Below are positions 9,561 to 19,724 of a DNA stretch of 22,987 nucleotides, piece by piece. The stretch spans positions 1 through 22,987 of the forward strand of contig CAXNAA020000293.1 of the NCBI GenBank assembly GCA_964200075.2. The letters are read 5' to 3'. Source of the DNA: Sphacelaria rigidula (Eukaryota > Phaeophyceae > Sphacelariales). Position numbers and translations under genes: made by a program. The notes beneath the pieces were generated by a model. That model was given only the letters and a program-made list of their open reading frames with translations, had not been told where the DNA came from and ran no database searches. Numbering within the stretch: position 1 is the stretch's first letter; each line of letters opens with the position of its first letter.

Positions 9561-11210
9561 GCTGGGAGGCGAGTCCATCGCTAGAATGGTGTAGTAGGCA
9601 GGTAGGGCACTACATTTGGACGTTTTTGAGAATTTTTGGATAATTCTCGAAACAATTCTCAAGAATATTCCCAAAATAGGCCAAATTAGGGTATGTCTTC
9701 ACCCATATTAGGTGAAGAAATAGAACCCGTCTCTCTTCCTTCTCTAGCTTCGTCTTCGTTTTATCTTTCTAACGAACTCGACTATACTATCCTTCCTAAT
9801 ACAGTTCTACCCAGACAACGTATTGCCCATAGGTACCCGAACTCATGAGACAAACGAAGTACAGTAGCGAGCGGTCTAACTATTCATTTTGTGGCATGTT
9901 GTGATTTTCTCGTAATCGGCGATTTTCTTGGGCTCTTTTCGCTTGCCACCCCTTATCACATCTGGGATCTCAAGATATTTGTATCCGCTCCACATTCCAA
10001 GAAGAAAAACTCATCTGTACTCAATACTGAGTGACTTACGGGTTGTCACTGGGAGTCCTGCCACGTTTCAGCCCAGATTTCTACTCTTGTGTATTTTCGA
10101 TCGAGCGAGCCCGTCCCGATCATATTTGTGAAATAATGTATAGTTTTATTTCCTGAAATTCGACCTACTCAGTGCACTGGGGCCGAAAAACTGTGTTTCA
10201 CGGTCAATAACACCCTCCTGATGAACGGGGTATTTACTCGTTTCGCCCGATAACACCAACTAAGACGGACTTGGGCACTGTGTTTCGAAGATTAAGTTTT
10301 TGTGGTACCAAAATCTACCGATGCTCGCAATTTTGAGTTCCATCGAAGAGTACTACGCAAGGAAAACCCTTAAACACCCTTAAATAGCTGACCGCCCACT
10401 ACTGCATATATTCTATCGTGCTTTATTGGTTGTGTGTTCCCATGTTCCTCGGTGTGATTTGTGCTTTGACGTTTCGCCGCCCCTCGACCCCGTAATATTT
10501 CGTGCCTGGACAGAGGAATTGAAGGACAACACCGGAGGAGAGACAGTATTGCCACGTTGCCGACAAACCCGACGTCTCCTGTCTCTAGTAGCAGGGTATC
10601 TCGAGGTGAGATGCTTGACCAATTGTGTGATTTTCGTGGTTAGAAAGCATGCGGACTTGATCCACGTACCGTACGTCATTCCCGATCGCGTAGTGACGCG
10701 ATCGACGATCTCACCTTCGTCCGCCCATGTCTTTGGCGAGGTGTTCGTGCTTTTGGTGTGGTAAGAAACTATGTCATCGGGGTTGCTTTCCCTGTGGAGG
10801 TTCTGCAAGGTATCTCCCACTAGGTCTGCTAGCCAGTTTTTTCCTCGTGAAGACTTTCGAGGAGCATGTGTGCGTGTTTGTGTGTCCCTTTCCCCATAAT
10901 ATGTTCATGCATTCATAGCTTGCTGCAAGAACCTCTTCAAGGCTGGCTCGTGCACATCGCAAGCTGATTCGTTGGACGGTTCTCGGAAGCATTCTTTCAA
11001 ACCTCGTGATTGCTGTATTCTTGACCAGCAATGTGACTGTTCCTTCGATGCATGCATCTCATGTGATCAAGGGGTCCATTGCAACATAGCAGCAAACATG
11101 GATACAGTGACACATGAAAGTATGCCGCGGAAAACTGAAGGCCTGATCTCGCATGGAACTGCGAGATGTCTTCTGATTTTTCGCTGTTGTATACGCCCTC
11201 CCCACCAATC
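9561..11210. other. Unassigned intronic DNA
   Basis: No gene was recognised. An AT-rich patch at 9620-9680 has repeated GAATT/AATTC words, and a small hairpin (CTTCACC with GGTGAAG) lies at about 9699-9719. Overlapping open frames at 10413-10820 (minus) and 10426-10764 (plus) are of similar length and lack motifs, so neither is called. The left edge of the LINE is placed near 11220 but could lie somewhat earlier. Confidence 0.35.
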
Positions 11211-11221
11211 ATCTATACTGT

Positions 11222-11509
11222 TTGGCAAGAGAAAAAGTAGGAAGGGAGGGAGAACACCACCGAGTCACTTTAAAACAGAGCGCGAGCAAGGAGTGGGGAA
11301 TGATGGAATCGAGTACGGTGTCGGCATGGGTTAGAAGAGTAGGGCGGAGAGTATGCATAGCTAATGGAACAACAAACCTAGAACGTCCACGGGTAAACGA
11401 AGGGGGAGAGAGGCAGGAACAAGTAAGTGCCCAGAGGGCGAAGGGTAGGGGGCGTAGCGGCCAGGAGAAAATAGACCATGACCACACCGGAAACGAGAGG
11501 AAGAATTAA
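11222..11509 (+). pseudogene. LINE ORF1-like or 5' region
   Basis: This is a 95-codon open frame of very basic, Arg/Lys/Glu/Gly-rich composition immediately upstream of the endonuclease region and in the same orientation. Its composition suits a nucleic-acid-binding ORF1 product or a translated 5' leader of the LINE. No RNA-binding motif is visible, and the call rests on position and composition. Confidence 0.4.
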
Positions 11510-11577
11510 GCAAGGAAACGTGAAAGTGAGGGCGACGGATAACAGTAGACAACAGGAGATCAGATGATGTTTCGGAA

Positions 11578-12656
11578 ATGGCGTTTAGGAAAGGATTGTT
11601 GAAAGTGTGTGGATCTGTCACAGACAGGCCCAAAAGAAAAGAGATGGCGCAACAAGTGAGTAAACGCGACCTGGTTATAGTAGGAATCCAAGAGTCATGG
11701 GAGAAAGAGGGGGCGGAAATAGGATGCAAAGTTGAAGAGTACGCATGGATAGCGAAGGAGCGGAAGGGACAGAAACCCAAGGGCAGAGGAGCGGGGGGAG
11801 TGGGGTTTTGAGTCAAGCAATATCTGTGTGACAGTATAGAAGTGATTGACAACACGAAATTCAACGAGAGCGTATGGCTAATTGTACGAGGGGAGCGGGG
11901 AACGAAGGACTTCTTCGTAGGCAACATCTACAGGCCTCCATAATCGAAGAGTAGGGTGAACGATATACAGCGTAGGTTGGAGAGATGGCAGCAGATGGAC
12001 ATGATTATAAAAGGCAAGGAGACGTGATGTTAGTGGGAGATTTCAATGCAAGGGTAGGAAGAGTAGGTCAATTGGATTATATCATTGGGCAATATGAGGA
12101 AGATGAGAAGAACGCGAGTGGGGAAGAAATGCTCAAGTTCCTTGAGCATAACAAGATGAAGGAGCTAGACGATGAAGCACGAAAGTCAGAGGTGCAATAA
12201 ACATGGACTAGAGACTGAAAAAACGAGATAAAATGCTCCGGTCTTGACTATATAGTGGTGGATCATGGAAATAGTGAAGAAATGGAAGTGCATGTGTGCG
12301 CGGAAGACGTGGGAATCACAGATCATTGCCTGATATGGACAGAAAGCCAACAGACGAGAGCTACGAGTAAACAAAATACGCGGGGTAGAAAGGTGTACGA
12401 ATTGCAAACCGATAACCCATATATGGAGGAAAAACGGCAAGACTTCTACGAAGAGATGGCCAAAAATGCCGTGAAATTTTCCGAGCTGTTGGAACGCGTA
12501 AGTACAGTTGATACCGAAACGAACAAAAATCGGGCAGGAGCGAAGGTTGTAGAAGGATGGGAGCAGTTGGTCAACAACACAGCGAGTAAAGTCCTAGGGA
12601 AGAAGCTGATCGTATGCAACAGAGCAGTAGAATTGTGGGATGAAAAAGTAAAATAG
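11578..12656 (+). pseudogene. LINE endonuclease domain (AP-endonuclease type), broken
   Basis: The region is read in pieces across stops and frameshifts. Landmarks in order are VGIQESWEKEGAE (the Gln-Glu catalytic-site block), GGVGF, GNIYRPP, GDFNARVG (the Gly-Asp-Phe-Asn block) and GITDHCLIW (the Asp-His block). These are the expected motifs of the endonuclease that nicks target DNA for LINE integration, and their order is intact. In-frame stops occur at about 11810, after the RPP block at 11941, and near 12198. The fragment at 12255-12656 continues into a charged linker (KVVEGWEQLVNN). Confidence 0.8.
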
Positions 12657-12794
12657 GCTAAAGGAGTCAGGAGAGACACCCACGCGAGATGGATATCGAG
12701 TAAAACTACAGCAGGATGGGAGGAGTATGCTAAAGCTCGGAAGGAAGTAAAAAGGAAGGTACTGCAGAAAAATAAGGGAGAGGGAGAAAAAGTA

Positions 12795-13536
12795 GTGAAA
12801 AAAACAAATGAAGATATCGATTGCAAGATGAAGGGAATGTGGGTAGGGATAATAGCGATCATGGTAAACGAGGCAGGAAAGATGAACAAGAGGATAGCCA
12901 CACTCCGGGCACAAAACGGTAAAATGGTTAGTACTTCGAAGGGGAAGACAGGAGTGCTAGTCGAGCTCTATCGTAAACTAGGAATACCAAAAACAACCCA
13001 TGGACTTAAATATGGAATTCGAAAAAAAATTAACGCGTGGGCAGAGGCAAATATAAAGGCGCCAAAATGGGAGGATAGTGGCCCGAAAGAGATGCAGAGA
13101 GAGTTACCAGAACAAAGGAGTGCGTCGCTAAACTCAAGAACAAAAAGGCAGCAGGGTCAGAAGAAATCATGGATTAGTTTCCAAAGGGCAGGGGAGAGGG
13201 AATGAGTTTCATGATGGTAATGCTGCATAACTGGATATGGGAAAACGAGTACACACCCAAGAGGTGGGGAGAAGGAGTAGTCGTCAACCTTTTTCAAGAA
13301 CAGACAAAACTGACCCAGGAAATTATAAAGGCTTAATGCTATTGAGCACAGTAGAGAAAACATTCCGTAGCGTCTGAACGAAAGAGAAAATCCGCGAGGG
13401 GCAAGCAGGATTTAGACCAAACCGTCGTTGCGTAGACCATGTATACACACTGGATAATATTTTTCAGGGTAGGAAAGACACCCGACTGACAACGCGCTGT
13501 TTCTTTCTGGACGTGCTAAAGGACTATGACACAACA
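12795..13536 (+). pseudogene. LINE linker and N-terminal half of reverse transcriptase, broken
   Basis: The piece at 12795-13205 contains TLRAQNGKMVSTSKGK, then a frameshifted KLKNKKAAGSEEI, an early RT motif. Past the stop at 13203 come WIWENEYTPKRWGEGVVVN, then NYKGLMLLSTVEKTF, then GQAGFRPNRRCVDHVYTL, and finally FFLDVLKDYD, which carries the first catalytic Asp (codon 13510-13512). About 15-20 residues appear to be missing between KTF and the GQAGF block. Coding ends at the copia-like insertion near 13537. Confidence 0.8.
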
Positions 13537-14895
13537 TAGATTAGCCTTCGTTCCCCGTCCTTCAACGAAGGCCATGACCGGTCTTGTCGGTAGGGTGTGG
13601 GGAGGGTCTCTCCGGCGGGTGTAGGGCCGGAGTCACCTTCAAGGAGTGGTTCCTCCTCGCTACCATCCTTGGCCAAGGCCGTGGTGTGGTGTCAGAATTG
13701 GGTCAGCACGGTGCTCATAAGACACATCCACCCCTGTTGCAATGAAGCATGATACGTCAAGACCCTGAGTGCGGGCATATCCTTCGTTATAAGCAATGTA
13801 ATGTGCAACACCCCTAGCGCGGGCGTGTTGGGATTCGGTTTGTGCCCGGAGGCAGATGACAGCGCTGTCGGAAGCTGGCACGCACACCTTGGATACAAGG
13901 GAGCGTGTACCGGTGTGTAGACTGGTTTCGGCGACAAGGATGGATGAGGAGCGGTTGTCGACGGACGGGTTAGGTCTGGTTGAGCGTCCTGGACGAAACG
14001 CTTACTACGGACAAGAACCAGAGTGCATAACGAAGGAATAAGTGTTTCATCACGAAATAAAGCAGAGGGGGCACTGTTTGGGATCATGGACACCGGCGAG
14101 GACGGGTGGTTGGGTTGACGATGGACGCTGGTGAGGACAGATGGGAGCGTCAGGAGGTTAACTTCAAAGAGGACCTTGAGAGAGCAGGCGGCTAGTTTGG
14201 TTGAGAGTGGAATGTTTTCGTTCTGTTGAGTTTTTGATAAAGTTGTTCGTTGTGGATACTACGTACAGATGGTATCCCATGTTTTTATGGTTGAATATAG
14301 ACACTGTGCACAGACTCTGTTTTTTGCTGATAGCGCTTTGCCGTGTGAAGGCTAGACACGCCCTGTCTGTTGTGTGTTCATGACGATGCTACTTGACCAG
14401 CCTAGAACCCAACGGAGATCATAGTTCCTGGCTTTCCCTTCTCGTTGCTATCGACTCTTCCCTTCCTTTCTGTCTTTTTTAGATCTTCAAATCTGATGTT
14501 GTAGAGTCTCCAGTGCGCAGGCTCTGTAGAGAATATCCTTGATAGCACTCCAGACAGTAGATCTATTTTGGGATTGGTCTCTGTTCTACGCGACAGTTTC
14601 GATTATCGGTTCACTCCCTGTTACTACTGTGTATACACCAATACGTGGCAAGGTAGTCGGAGAGATCGCACGCGGGGACTCTTAAGATTCCAGTAGCCCC
14701 CCTGTAGTTCGATCTCTTATACGGATCTGTTGTCGTGTGGGTACCCTTGTTCCGGTAGTTGTTCTGTTCCTTACCTTCCTCTGCGGGCTGTTCGATTTAT
14801 GGGGTATGGGTGGTATGCTCCTTGCACTCTGTGACTACGGGTTCGAGAGAACGGGCTAATGTGAGTGATAATATAATAATAATAACAATGTATGT
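13537..14895 (-). mobile_element. Insertion in LINE; contains copia-like Pol C-terminal fragment
   Basis: About 1.36 kb separates the RT block ending in FFLDVLKDYD from the block containing QGVAQGC; in related LINEs these are only some 30-40 residues apart, so the interval is foreign. On the minus strand, 13887-13660 reads SDSAVICLRAQTESQHARAR and later GLDVSCFIATGVDVSYEHRADPILT. The order resembles the end of a Ty1/copia RNase H region ('..H.R.....Y' then 'ADILT'), suggesting a copia fragment. The edges are imprecise. TTAGCC and GGCTAA lie near the two ends, and an ATA microsatellite lies at 14870-14884 just inside the right edge. Other identities are possible. Confidence 0.45.
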
Positions 14896-15370
14896 GTAGG
14901 TTATGGAAGCAAAGATATGAACGGGGATCAGAGAAAAGATGTAGAGAATGGTAAAGATGACAGAATGTTCCAAAAGTGCTGTGATGCTAGACGAAGAAAA
15001 ATCGAAACATTTTGATATTTTACAAGGAGTTGCACAAGGATGTACGTCATCACCCATTTTGTTGGAGGTATTCATTCATGACCTGATGATGAAAATGGGA
15101 GCAGCAAAGCAAGGGGTCAAGGTGTGCAAAAATATGGGATCAGCATTGAGGTTCGCGGATGATTTTGTGGGGATTTCAAAAACAGCACAAGGATTACAGA
15201 AACAGATGGAGAAGGCGCTGGAATACACTAGGAAATGGAGAGTGACAGCGAACTTGAGCAAATGCGCGGTACTCGTCTCTGACGAAGTTGAAAGACTATC
15301 CGGCAGAGTTCAAATGGAAGTGAGGAGAAAACGAAATGCCGATCGTAGACCAGTATACATATCTTGACGT
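14896..15370 (+). pseudogene. LINE reverse transcriptase core, broken
   Basis: The region begins with a frameshifted stretch ending in GIREKM, a TAG stop, then RMVKMTECSKSAVMLDEE. It continues with DILQGVAQGCTSSPIL (RT motif with template-contacting Gly) and LRFADDFVGIS, with the catalytic Asp pair at 15158-15163. Following residues KALEYTRKWRVTANLSKCAV match the usual RT thumb-side block. All three catalytic Asp codons of the RT (13510, 15158, 15161) survive although the frame is broken elsewhere. Confidence 0.85.
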
Positions 15371-15391
15371 GGTGATCTCAAAAAACTGTTC

Positions 15392-16255
15392 TTGGGACGC
15401 ACACATGAATTAAGTAATAGAAATATTGGCAGGATGTACGTGATCCTCAGAGACTCGCACCTAGACACTAGGATTCAGATATGCATCCTGATGAACGTGG
15501 TTGTACCCAAGCTGGAATATGCAGGAGAGGTACGGGAGAGGAACGTGAAGTTGGTGGACGGGTTGGAAACAGTACAGATGGCAGCAGCTAAAAAGATATC
15601 TGGATGCTCGAAAACAACGAGTAATAAAGCACCGAGAGCAGAGTTGGGAATGTACTCACTCAAGACAAACAGAGACATGAGGAAATTATGGTGGCAATAT
15701 ACCGTAAAGACCATGCAGCGAAAGAGATCGCCAGCTGTAGTTGATGGGGCTGTATGAAAGAAAAGTACGAAAGGGAAGGCTGGAATAAGGTGGGATCAAG
15801 AAGTCGAGATAGTATGGAAGGAGATGGGAGGAAACCAAGACGAAATACTGGCCAGAGGTGAAGATGCGGGATACGAGGCAAAAGTAAGAGATATGGTGGA
15901 ATTAAGGGGAAGAGGAGCGCTCAGACGCAAGGTGGACGAGGAAGAACACCTGAAGATACACGGGAGGTTGAGAGAGGATCGGCATGAAAGCATATCTGCA
16001 TGGCCCAATGGGCGCGGTGAAATATTTGAAACTGCGATTTCGGGTGGGGGACCTAGACCTGCCAGAAAGAAGAAAGATATATACCAGCCATCGAAAGGAG
16101 GAGGAGGTAGATGGACAGAACTGTCCTGTGGCGAAGGAATAGAGAGCAGAAGTCATGTAGTGACACAATGTGAACTATACAAGGAGGTACGGGACGTGCT
16201 AGAGAGGGAAATGCGGGACGTGAACAAAGGTGGCATGAAATCGTTTGACGCATTA
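15392..16255 (+). pseudogene. LINE C-terminal domain, broken
   Basis: Open stretches 15392-15757 and 15824-16255 are in one frame, separated by a TGA at about 15755. Recognisable blocks include LMNVVVPKLEYAGEV and KAPRAELGMYSLKTNRDMRK. A degenerate zinc-knuckle-like segment follows (SCGEGIESRSHVVTQC, with Cys, His and Cys in order but one expected Cys not evident). Coding stops at KSFDAL, exactly at the TA where the TIR element is inserted, and resumes in frame at 18860. Confidence 0.75.
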
Positions 16256-16289
16256 CGAGCTGGGCCAGCCTAGCGGCGGATTTGAAGTT

Positions 16290-16568
16290 TTCAGGCCCTT
16301 GCGCCGGCCAATAGTTGGAGTTGGGGCGTGGAATTTGCAATAAACAATGCCTAGAGAAATGAAGGAATAAAATACGTCGGTACCATTTTTTTTTCATAAG
16401 TTGAGGGCATTTTACTGATACCTGAAAACTGATCATTGCCCTCAACTCATGGAGAGAAGCAAAAACCCTTTTGGTACCGAGCGTAACTTTTTTGTGCTCT
16501 ATGCATTGTCCGTATAAAATTTTACGCTCCAACTCTGAATATTGGCCGGCGCATTCGCTTTTGAAAAA
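16290..16568. repeat. Foldback repeat 1 inside the TIR element
   Basis: This is a long imperfect palindrome of about 280 bp. Paired blocks from outside in are GCGCCGGCCAAT (16301-16312) with ATTGGCCGGCGC (16541-16552), ACAATGC..AGAG with its complement near 16496-16508, TCGGTACC (16377-16384) with GGTACCGA (16473-16480), and AGTTGAGGGCA (16399-16409) with TGCCCTCAACT (16436-16446). The loop is about 26 bases. It could be a hairpin-type MITE nested in the element or part of the element's own structure. Confidence 0.75.
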
Positions 16569-16984
16569 CCGGGTCGGTAAAAATCGTAACAGTATTTCGC
16601 AGGCCACTCACCATCCCACGTTTGGTTTTAAGTATTGAAATTTTGGGTGGGTCCTCGCTAGGACACAATTTACCAAGCTCAGCGGGCCTGTTTTTCACGA
16701 GAACGCCGTAATCTCTATGAAGTGAAGAAAATGAAGGCATCTTTATTATTTTTATTCGGCACACCTTCGTGATTCTCCATGCTAAGTCTCAAATCACAAT
16801 TCCAAAAATTTAGCTACAAATATGAGATGAGGCCTAACAGCATTCTTCATTTCACCTCAAAACTCCGCTAAAAACACGAGAAAGCTATTTTGTTTATTTT
16901 ATTTAGTATGCACTAGCGGTTCTTCATACGAAATTTCATACAGGCTGGGTCACGTTGATCACCCAAAAAACACTCATCGGCAAA

Positions 16985-17235
16985 ACCTCACGCCGTTGTA
17001 AGGAGTTAGACCCTGAAGTTGTGCACGAATGCTCTATGGGTAATTACGCCACTTTTGAAGGTCGTTTTTTTTTACTTTTTACTTTTTCACCGTTATTTGG
17101 GGGAAATTACGACCCAATCGGACCCCCGTAAAACGGTAAGAAGAAATGGAAACCCCGTTCATCCGAAGTTGCGTAACGACCCAAAGCACAGTTGTACAAA
17201 ATTTCAGGTTCTAACTCCTTAAAGCGGCGCGAGAT
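16985..17235. repeat. Foldback repeat 2 inside the TIR element
   Basis: This second imperfect palindrome pairs TAAGGAGTTAGA (16999-17010) with TCTAACTCCTTA (17210-17221), GGGTAATTACGCCAC with the complement of GTTGCGTAACGACCC, and the inner arms CCGTTATTTGGGGG (17090-17103) with CCCCCGTAAAACGG (17123-17136). The loop is about 19 bases. Its right arm is repeated in direct orientation at 17504-17640. Confidence 0.75.
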
Positions 17236-17503
17236 TTTTCGCGTTTGTGCGATGAACTTTGCGTTGCCGCGCTGAAACCGCAAACTACTCGATTCAAGGA
17301 CCAAAACGGCGTTTTTGGGCCTTCCTTGACGTGAACATGGAAGTTCAAGCATCAGTTGATCGAGTTTTGCGACGAAGATTTATGGAGCCCATCCTTGGGT
17401 TATGCGGAGGCAGATATCTCGCAGAAAATCAAGAACAAATATCGTAGTGCCGTTTTTCTGGGGTCCCAAAATAGGGACTACTTCGAAAAACGGCTTCGAT
17501 CCC

Positions 17504-17640
17504 GTCGGACTCCCGAAAAACGGTGGAAAACTCGAGAAGAAAACATTGTCGATAGAAAGTTGCGTAATGATACGAAGCATATTTATGCAAAATTTCAGGA
17601 TCTAACTCCTAATAACAGCGTGAAAGTTCGCGCGTTTGTG
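17504..17640. repeat. Direct repeat of the right arm of foldback 2
   Basis: It matches about 17116-17250. Shared landmarks are TCGGAC.CCCG.AAAACGGT, AAGTTGCGTAA, GCAAAATTTCAGG.TCTAACTCCT (in part) and TTCGCG at the end. A short hairpin (GTCCC, six bases, GGGAC) lies just upstream at about 17463-17478. The spacing of roughly 390 bp suggests partial internal duplication within the element. Confidence 0.65.
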
Positions 17641-17833
17641 GAGGACGTGGGCTTGAAACATGCAACTCCTAACTACTTGGTTTTATTATGGGAACGTCTT
17701 CGGGTTAATTTGACGTCAAGGCAAAACAAACTGTGTGAGGTTCGAGTTTCTCCACCAAACTTTGTACATGTGTTTCTTGGTCTCTCCCGGGACGCACCAT
17801 TTCATTATTTGTTTTGAGAGCATTCTGTACCGC

Positions 17834-17867
17834 CTTCCGGGGGTCTTCATGCTGGGACCCCCGGAAG
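17834..17867. repeat. Perfect 12-bp hairpin
   Basis: CTTCCGGGGGTC at 17834-17845 is followed by a 10-base loop and GACCCCCGGAAG at 17856-17867. The stem is perfect and GC-rich. It lies in the TIR element away from the two larger foldbacks. It may mark the centre or end of another decayed repeat. Confidence 0.7.
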
Positions 17868-18859
17868 CCAGTAGAGAACGGAGAAAACACTATATATTGT
17901 CAAGGAGACAATTTTTCCATTTTCAGCATCAATACCTACGGAACTGCCGAGGTTGAGGGCGATCTGAGCTTTTCTACAACAGAAATAGGGGACACCGTCA
18001 CGAGGCTCCCTGGGTCTTTCGTGCGGATCATTGGTGGAAATTAGACGACGCCAGCACCCGACATCACCGAAACATTACGGTTTCGGGTACAATTCGACCC
18101 CCGTAGTAACCATTTAAATATTGTGATTTTCTCGTGAGATTCCCGTGTCGATGACCGTTACTACGATTTGAAGCATGTAGATATTGGGTGAAAATTGGGC
18201 TTGCTATTCGTCATTTCGATCTCGGAGCAGTTTTGAAGGGCGCTGATTGACTGAGACACATTTTCGTCCATAGCGCCGCCGGTACGGCCTTGAACAAAAA
18301 TCCGGCTATGTCGCCCTCTTCGTCTCCCCATTGCGGTCAGTATGACAACATATATGCGACTATTGGGTGCGTATTGCAGAAGGCATTTGCTGATGACACA
18401 ATCTTGGGTGATCACCGTGAATCAGCCTGTAGCACAACTGTCAAAAACTGAGACGCGATATCCAGATTTTGGGCATCTAGTGCGTCTACTCGTAATATAC
18501 TCATATAGTATGGAAACCCATGTGCACCATATCTCGAGATAGATGACGAATTAGGTAAAGGTGAAGGTATCTATCGTCTCCCCGTTCTCCAGGGAAGGTC
18601 TCAACCAAAGTCATCATCCGCTGAATACGTCGATCGGGATTTCATATAGATTTTAGTGTGGATGTTATCTCCGTATGGTATAGGAATCACTAGACATGGG
18701 GTTTAATCAACGAGAAAAAGTTGGCCCAAATTTTCTGCAGATGGCGCCTTCCCCTTGGTTGGACGATTAATGCGATATGCGGATCACGGCCCAACCGTCT
18801 GTGTCGATGAGATATTGCTTTTAGAGCTGAAATCCGCTTTTAGGCTGGCACAGCTCGTA

Positions 18860-19081
18860 GATATTTGGGAAAAAACGATGGTGAAACTAGGAGATAGATG
18901 GCGGCCACAGACGGCGAAACAGGACGGGGAGAAGATATGTTCAAGGTTCTTGTGTCATGTATGGAAGAAACCTCATGAGCACCTAAATGTTGGAGGTGTC
19001 TCTATTAGGAGTAGAAACGGTACTGCGTCTCGAAAGGGATGCGCGGTCAATGGTCAAACGACTAAGGCAAGCAGCAAATGA
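18860..19081 (+). pseudogene. LINE final C-terminal coding segment (copy B)
   Basis: This is the continuation of the LINE after the TIR element. It reads DIWEKTMVKLGDRWRPQTAK and later GGVSIRSRNGTASRKGCAVN, ending NGQTTKASSK and TGA at 19079-19081. The frame agrees with 16253-16255 once the element and one TA are removed. Truncated copies of this same end occur at 9011-9154 (plus), 19753-19812 and 19835-19955 (both minus), so it is a true element 3' terminus. Confidence 0.8.
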
Positions 19082-19118
19082 GTACGCCCCCCCCTCTCCC
19101 CCCTTCTCCCCCCCCCCG
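19082..19118 (+). repeat. C-rich tail of the LINE
   Basis: GTACG immediately follows the stop codon, and then come about 30 bases that are nearly all C with a few T. The same arrangement (stop, GTAC or GTTAC, then C-rich tract) follows copies A, C and D. This replaces the poly(A) or short A-rich tail normally expected, leaving almost no 3' untranslated region. Confidence 0.7.
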
Positions 19119-19589
19119 CTCATCGGCAGGTCTACTGTTCAACTTGCGCCACGCTCGTATTGCGAGACCGAAGAGCGAGCTGCCCGCAGATCCCACAGGC
19201 AGAAGGTATTCAAGTTTTCGCGAGTGCGACGTCGGCGCGCAGTATACTCCTCGTCGCTTGCCTCCTGGTGGTGTTGAACTATTAACTTCGGAGAATATTG
19301 TGGAAACTGTCTGTCATCTCCCTTCCGTGTCTGGGGACAGTTATCAAATGTTTCCATCCCCCAGCATACGAGCATTGATTCTTCGCTCCGTACTCACCAT
19401 CATGCTGCTCGTCATCGTGTGTGTGCGTATGTTCTTGTTCACGTGGTCCAGCGGCTTCTTCGGAGATTCCATCGGCAGCAACGCAGAAAAGGGCACGGAA
19501 GACGCTCGATTGGGCGATGACAACCCAACCGCAGATATTGAGGGGTGCGTGTCGATGAAACCATGAAAACTTGCGCGGGCGCGCGGTAG
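19119..19589. other. Unassigned intronic DNA
   Basis: A 162-codon plus-strand open frame (19078-19566) begins inside the LINE tail and has a hydrophobic segment near residues 100-125 (LRSVLTIMLLVIVCVRMFLF). I find no recognised domain or clear splice border. It may be chance, or it may contain an undetected exon of the host gene. Confidence 0.35.
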
Positions 19590-19666
19590 ATTGCTCCGGG
19601 ATTCGAACCCCACAACTCAACCGTCAGAAGGTTATGAGGTTACCAACTGAGCCACAGGGGCGACCG
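19590..19666 (-). repeat. tRNA-derived SINE head, copy X
   Basis: Read on the minus strand, an A-box TGGCTCAGTTGG is followed at normal spacing by a B-box GGTTCGAATCC. It shares most of its length with 22229-22302, including GGTCGCCCC, GTGGCTCAGTTGGTAACC and TGACGGTTG. Acceptor-stem pairing is poor, so a working tRNA is unlikely. Similarity does not clearly continue beyond the tRNA-like head. Confidence 0.6.
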
Positions 19667-19724
19667 GCAGAACAGCCATCGTTATTGCGTTACTGTTTAA
19701 TGCATCAAACGATTTCATGCCGCC

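Larger units (their letters stand above)
16256..18857. mobile_element. 2,602-bp TIR element inserted at TA in the LINE
   Basis: The left end starts CGAGCTGGGCCAGCCTA and the reverse complement of the right end starts CGAGCTGTGCCAGCCTA; both continue to GCGGATTT, so about 24 of the first 28 positions match. TA flanks both ends (16254-16255 and 18858-18859). Removing the element and one TA joins codons for KSFDAL to DIWEKTMVKLGDRW in frame, the proper LINE order. That is strong evidence for insertion with a TA target duplication. TA duplication is typical of Tc1/mariner-type transposition, but no transposase is recognisable; the interior is foldback-rich, suggesting a non-autonomous element. 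Confidence 0.8.
11222..19081 (+). mobile_element. Degenerate non-LTR retrotransposon (LINE), interrupted by two insertions
   Basis: The LINE lies in the sense orientation of the host gene, inside its giant intron. Ordered pieces are: a basic ORF1-like region (11222-11509), an AP-type endonuclease (11578-12656), a linker and first RT motifs (12795-13536), the RT core (about 14896-15370), the C-terminal domain (15392-16255), and the last 74 codons (18860-19081). Interruptions are a copia-like fragment (about 13537-14895) and a 2,602-bp TIR element (16256-18857). Summed LINE sequence is about 3.9 kb. Multiple stops and frameshifts show it is dead. Domain order of endonuclease then RT fits APE-type LINEs; I do not assign a clade. 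Confidence 0.85.

Noticed and set aside
17356-17817. 153-codon open frame in the TIR element
   Set aside because: It runs through the direct repeat of a foldback arm and has no transposase-like catalytic pattern.
19590-19666. Functional minus-strand tRNA gene
   Set aside because: The acceptor stem does not pair and the T-stem has mismatches; a related diverged unit at 22229 points to a repeat.
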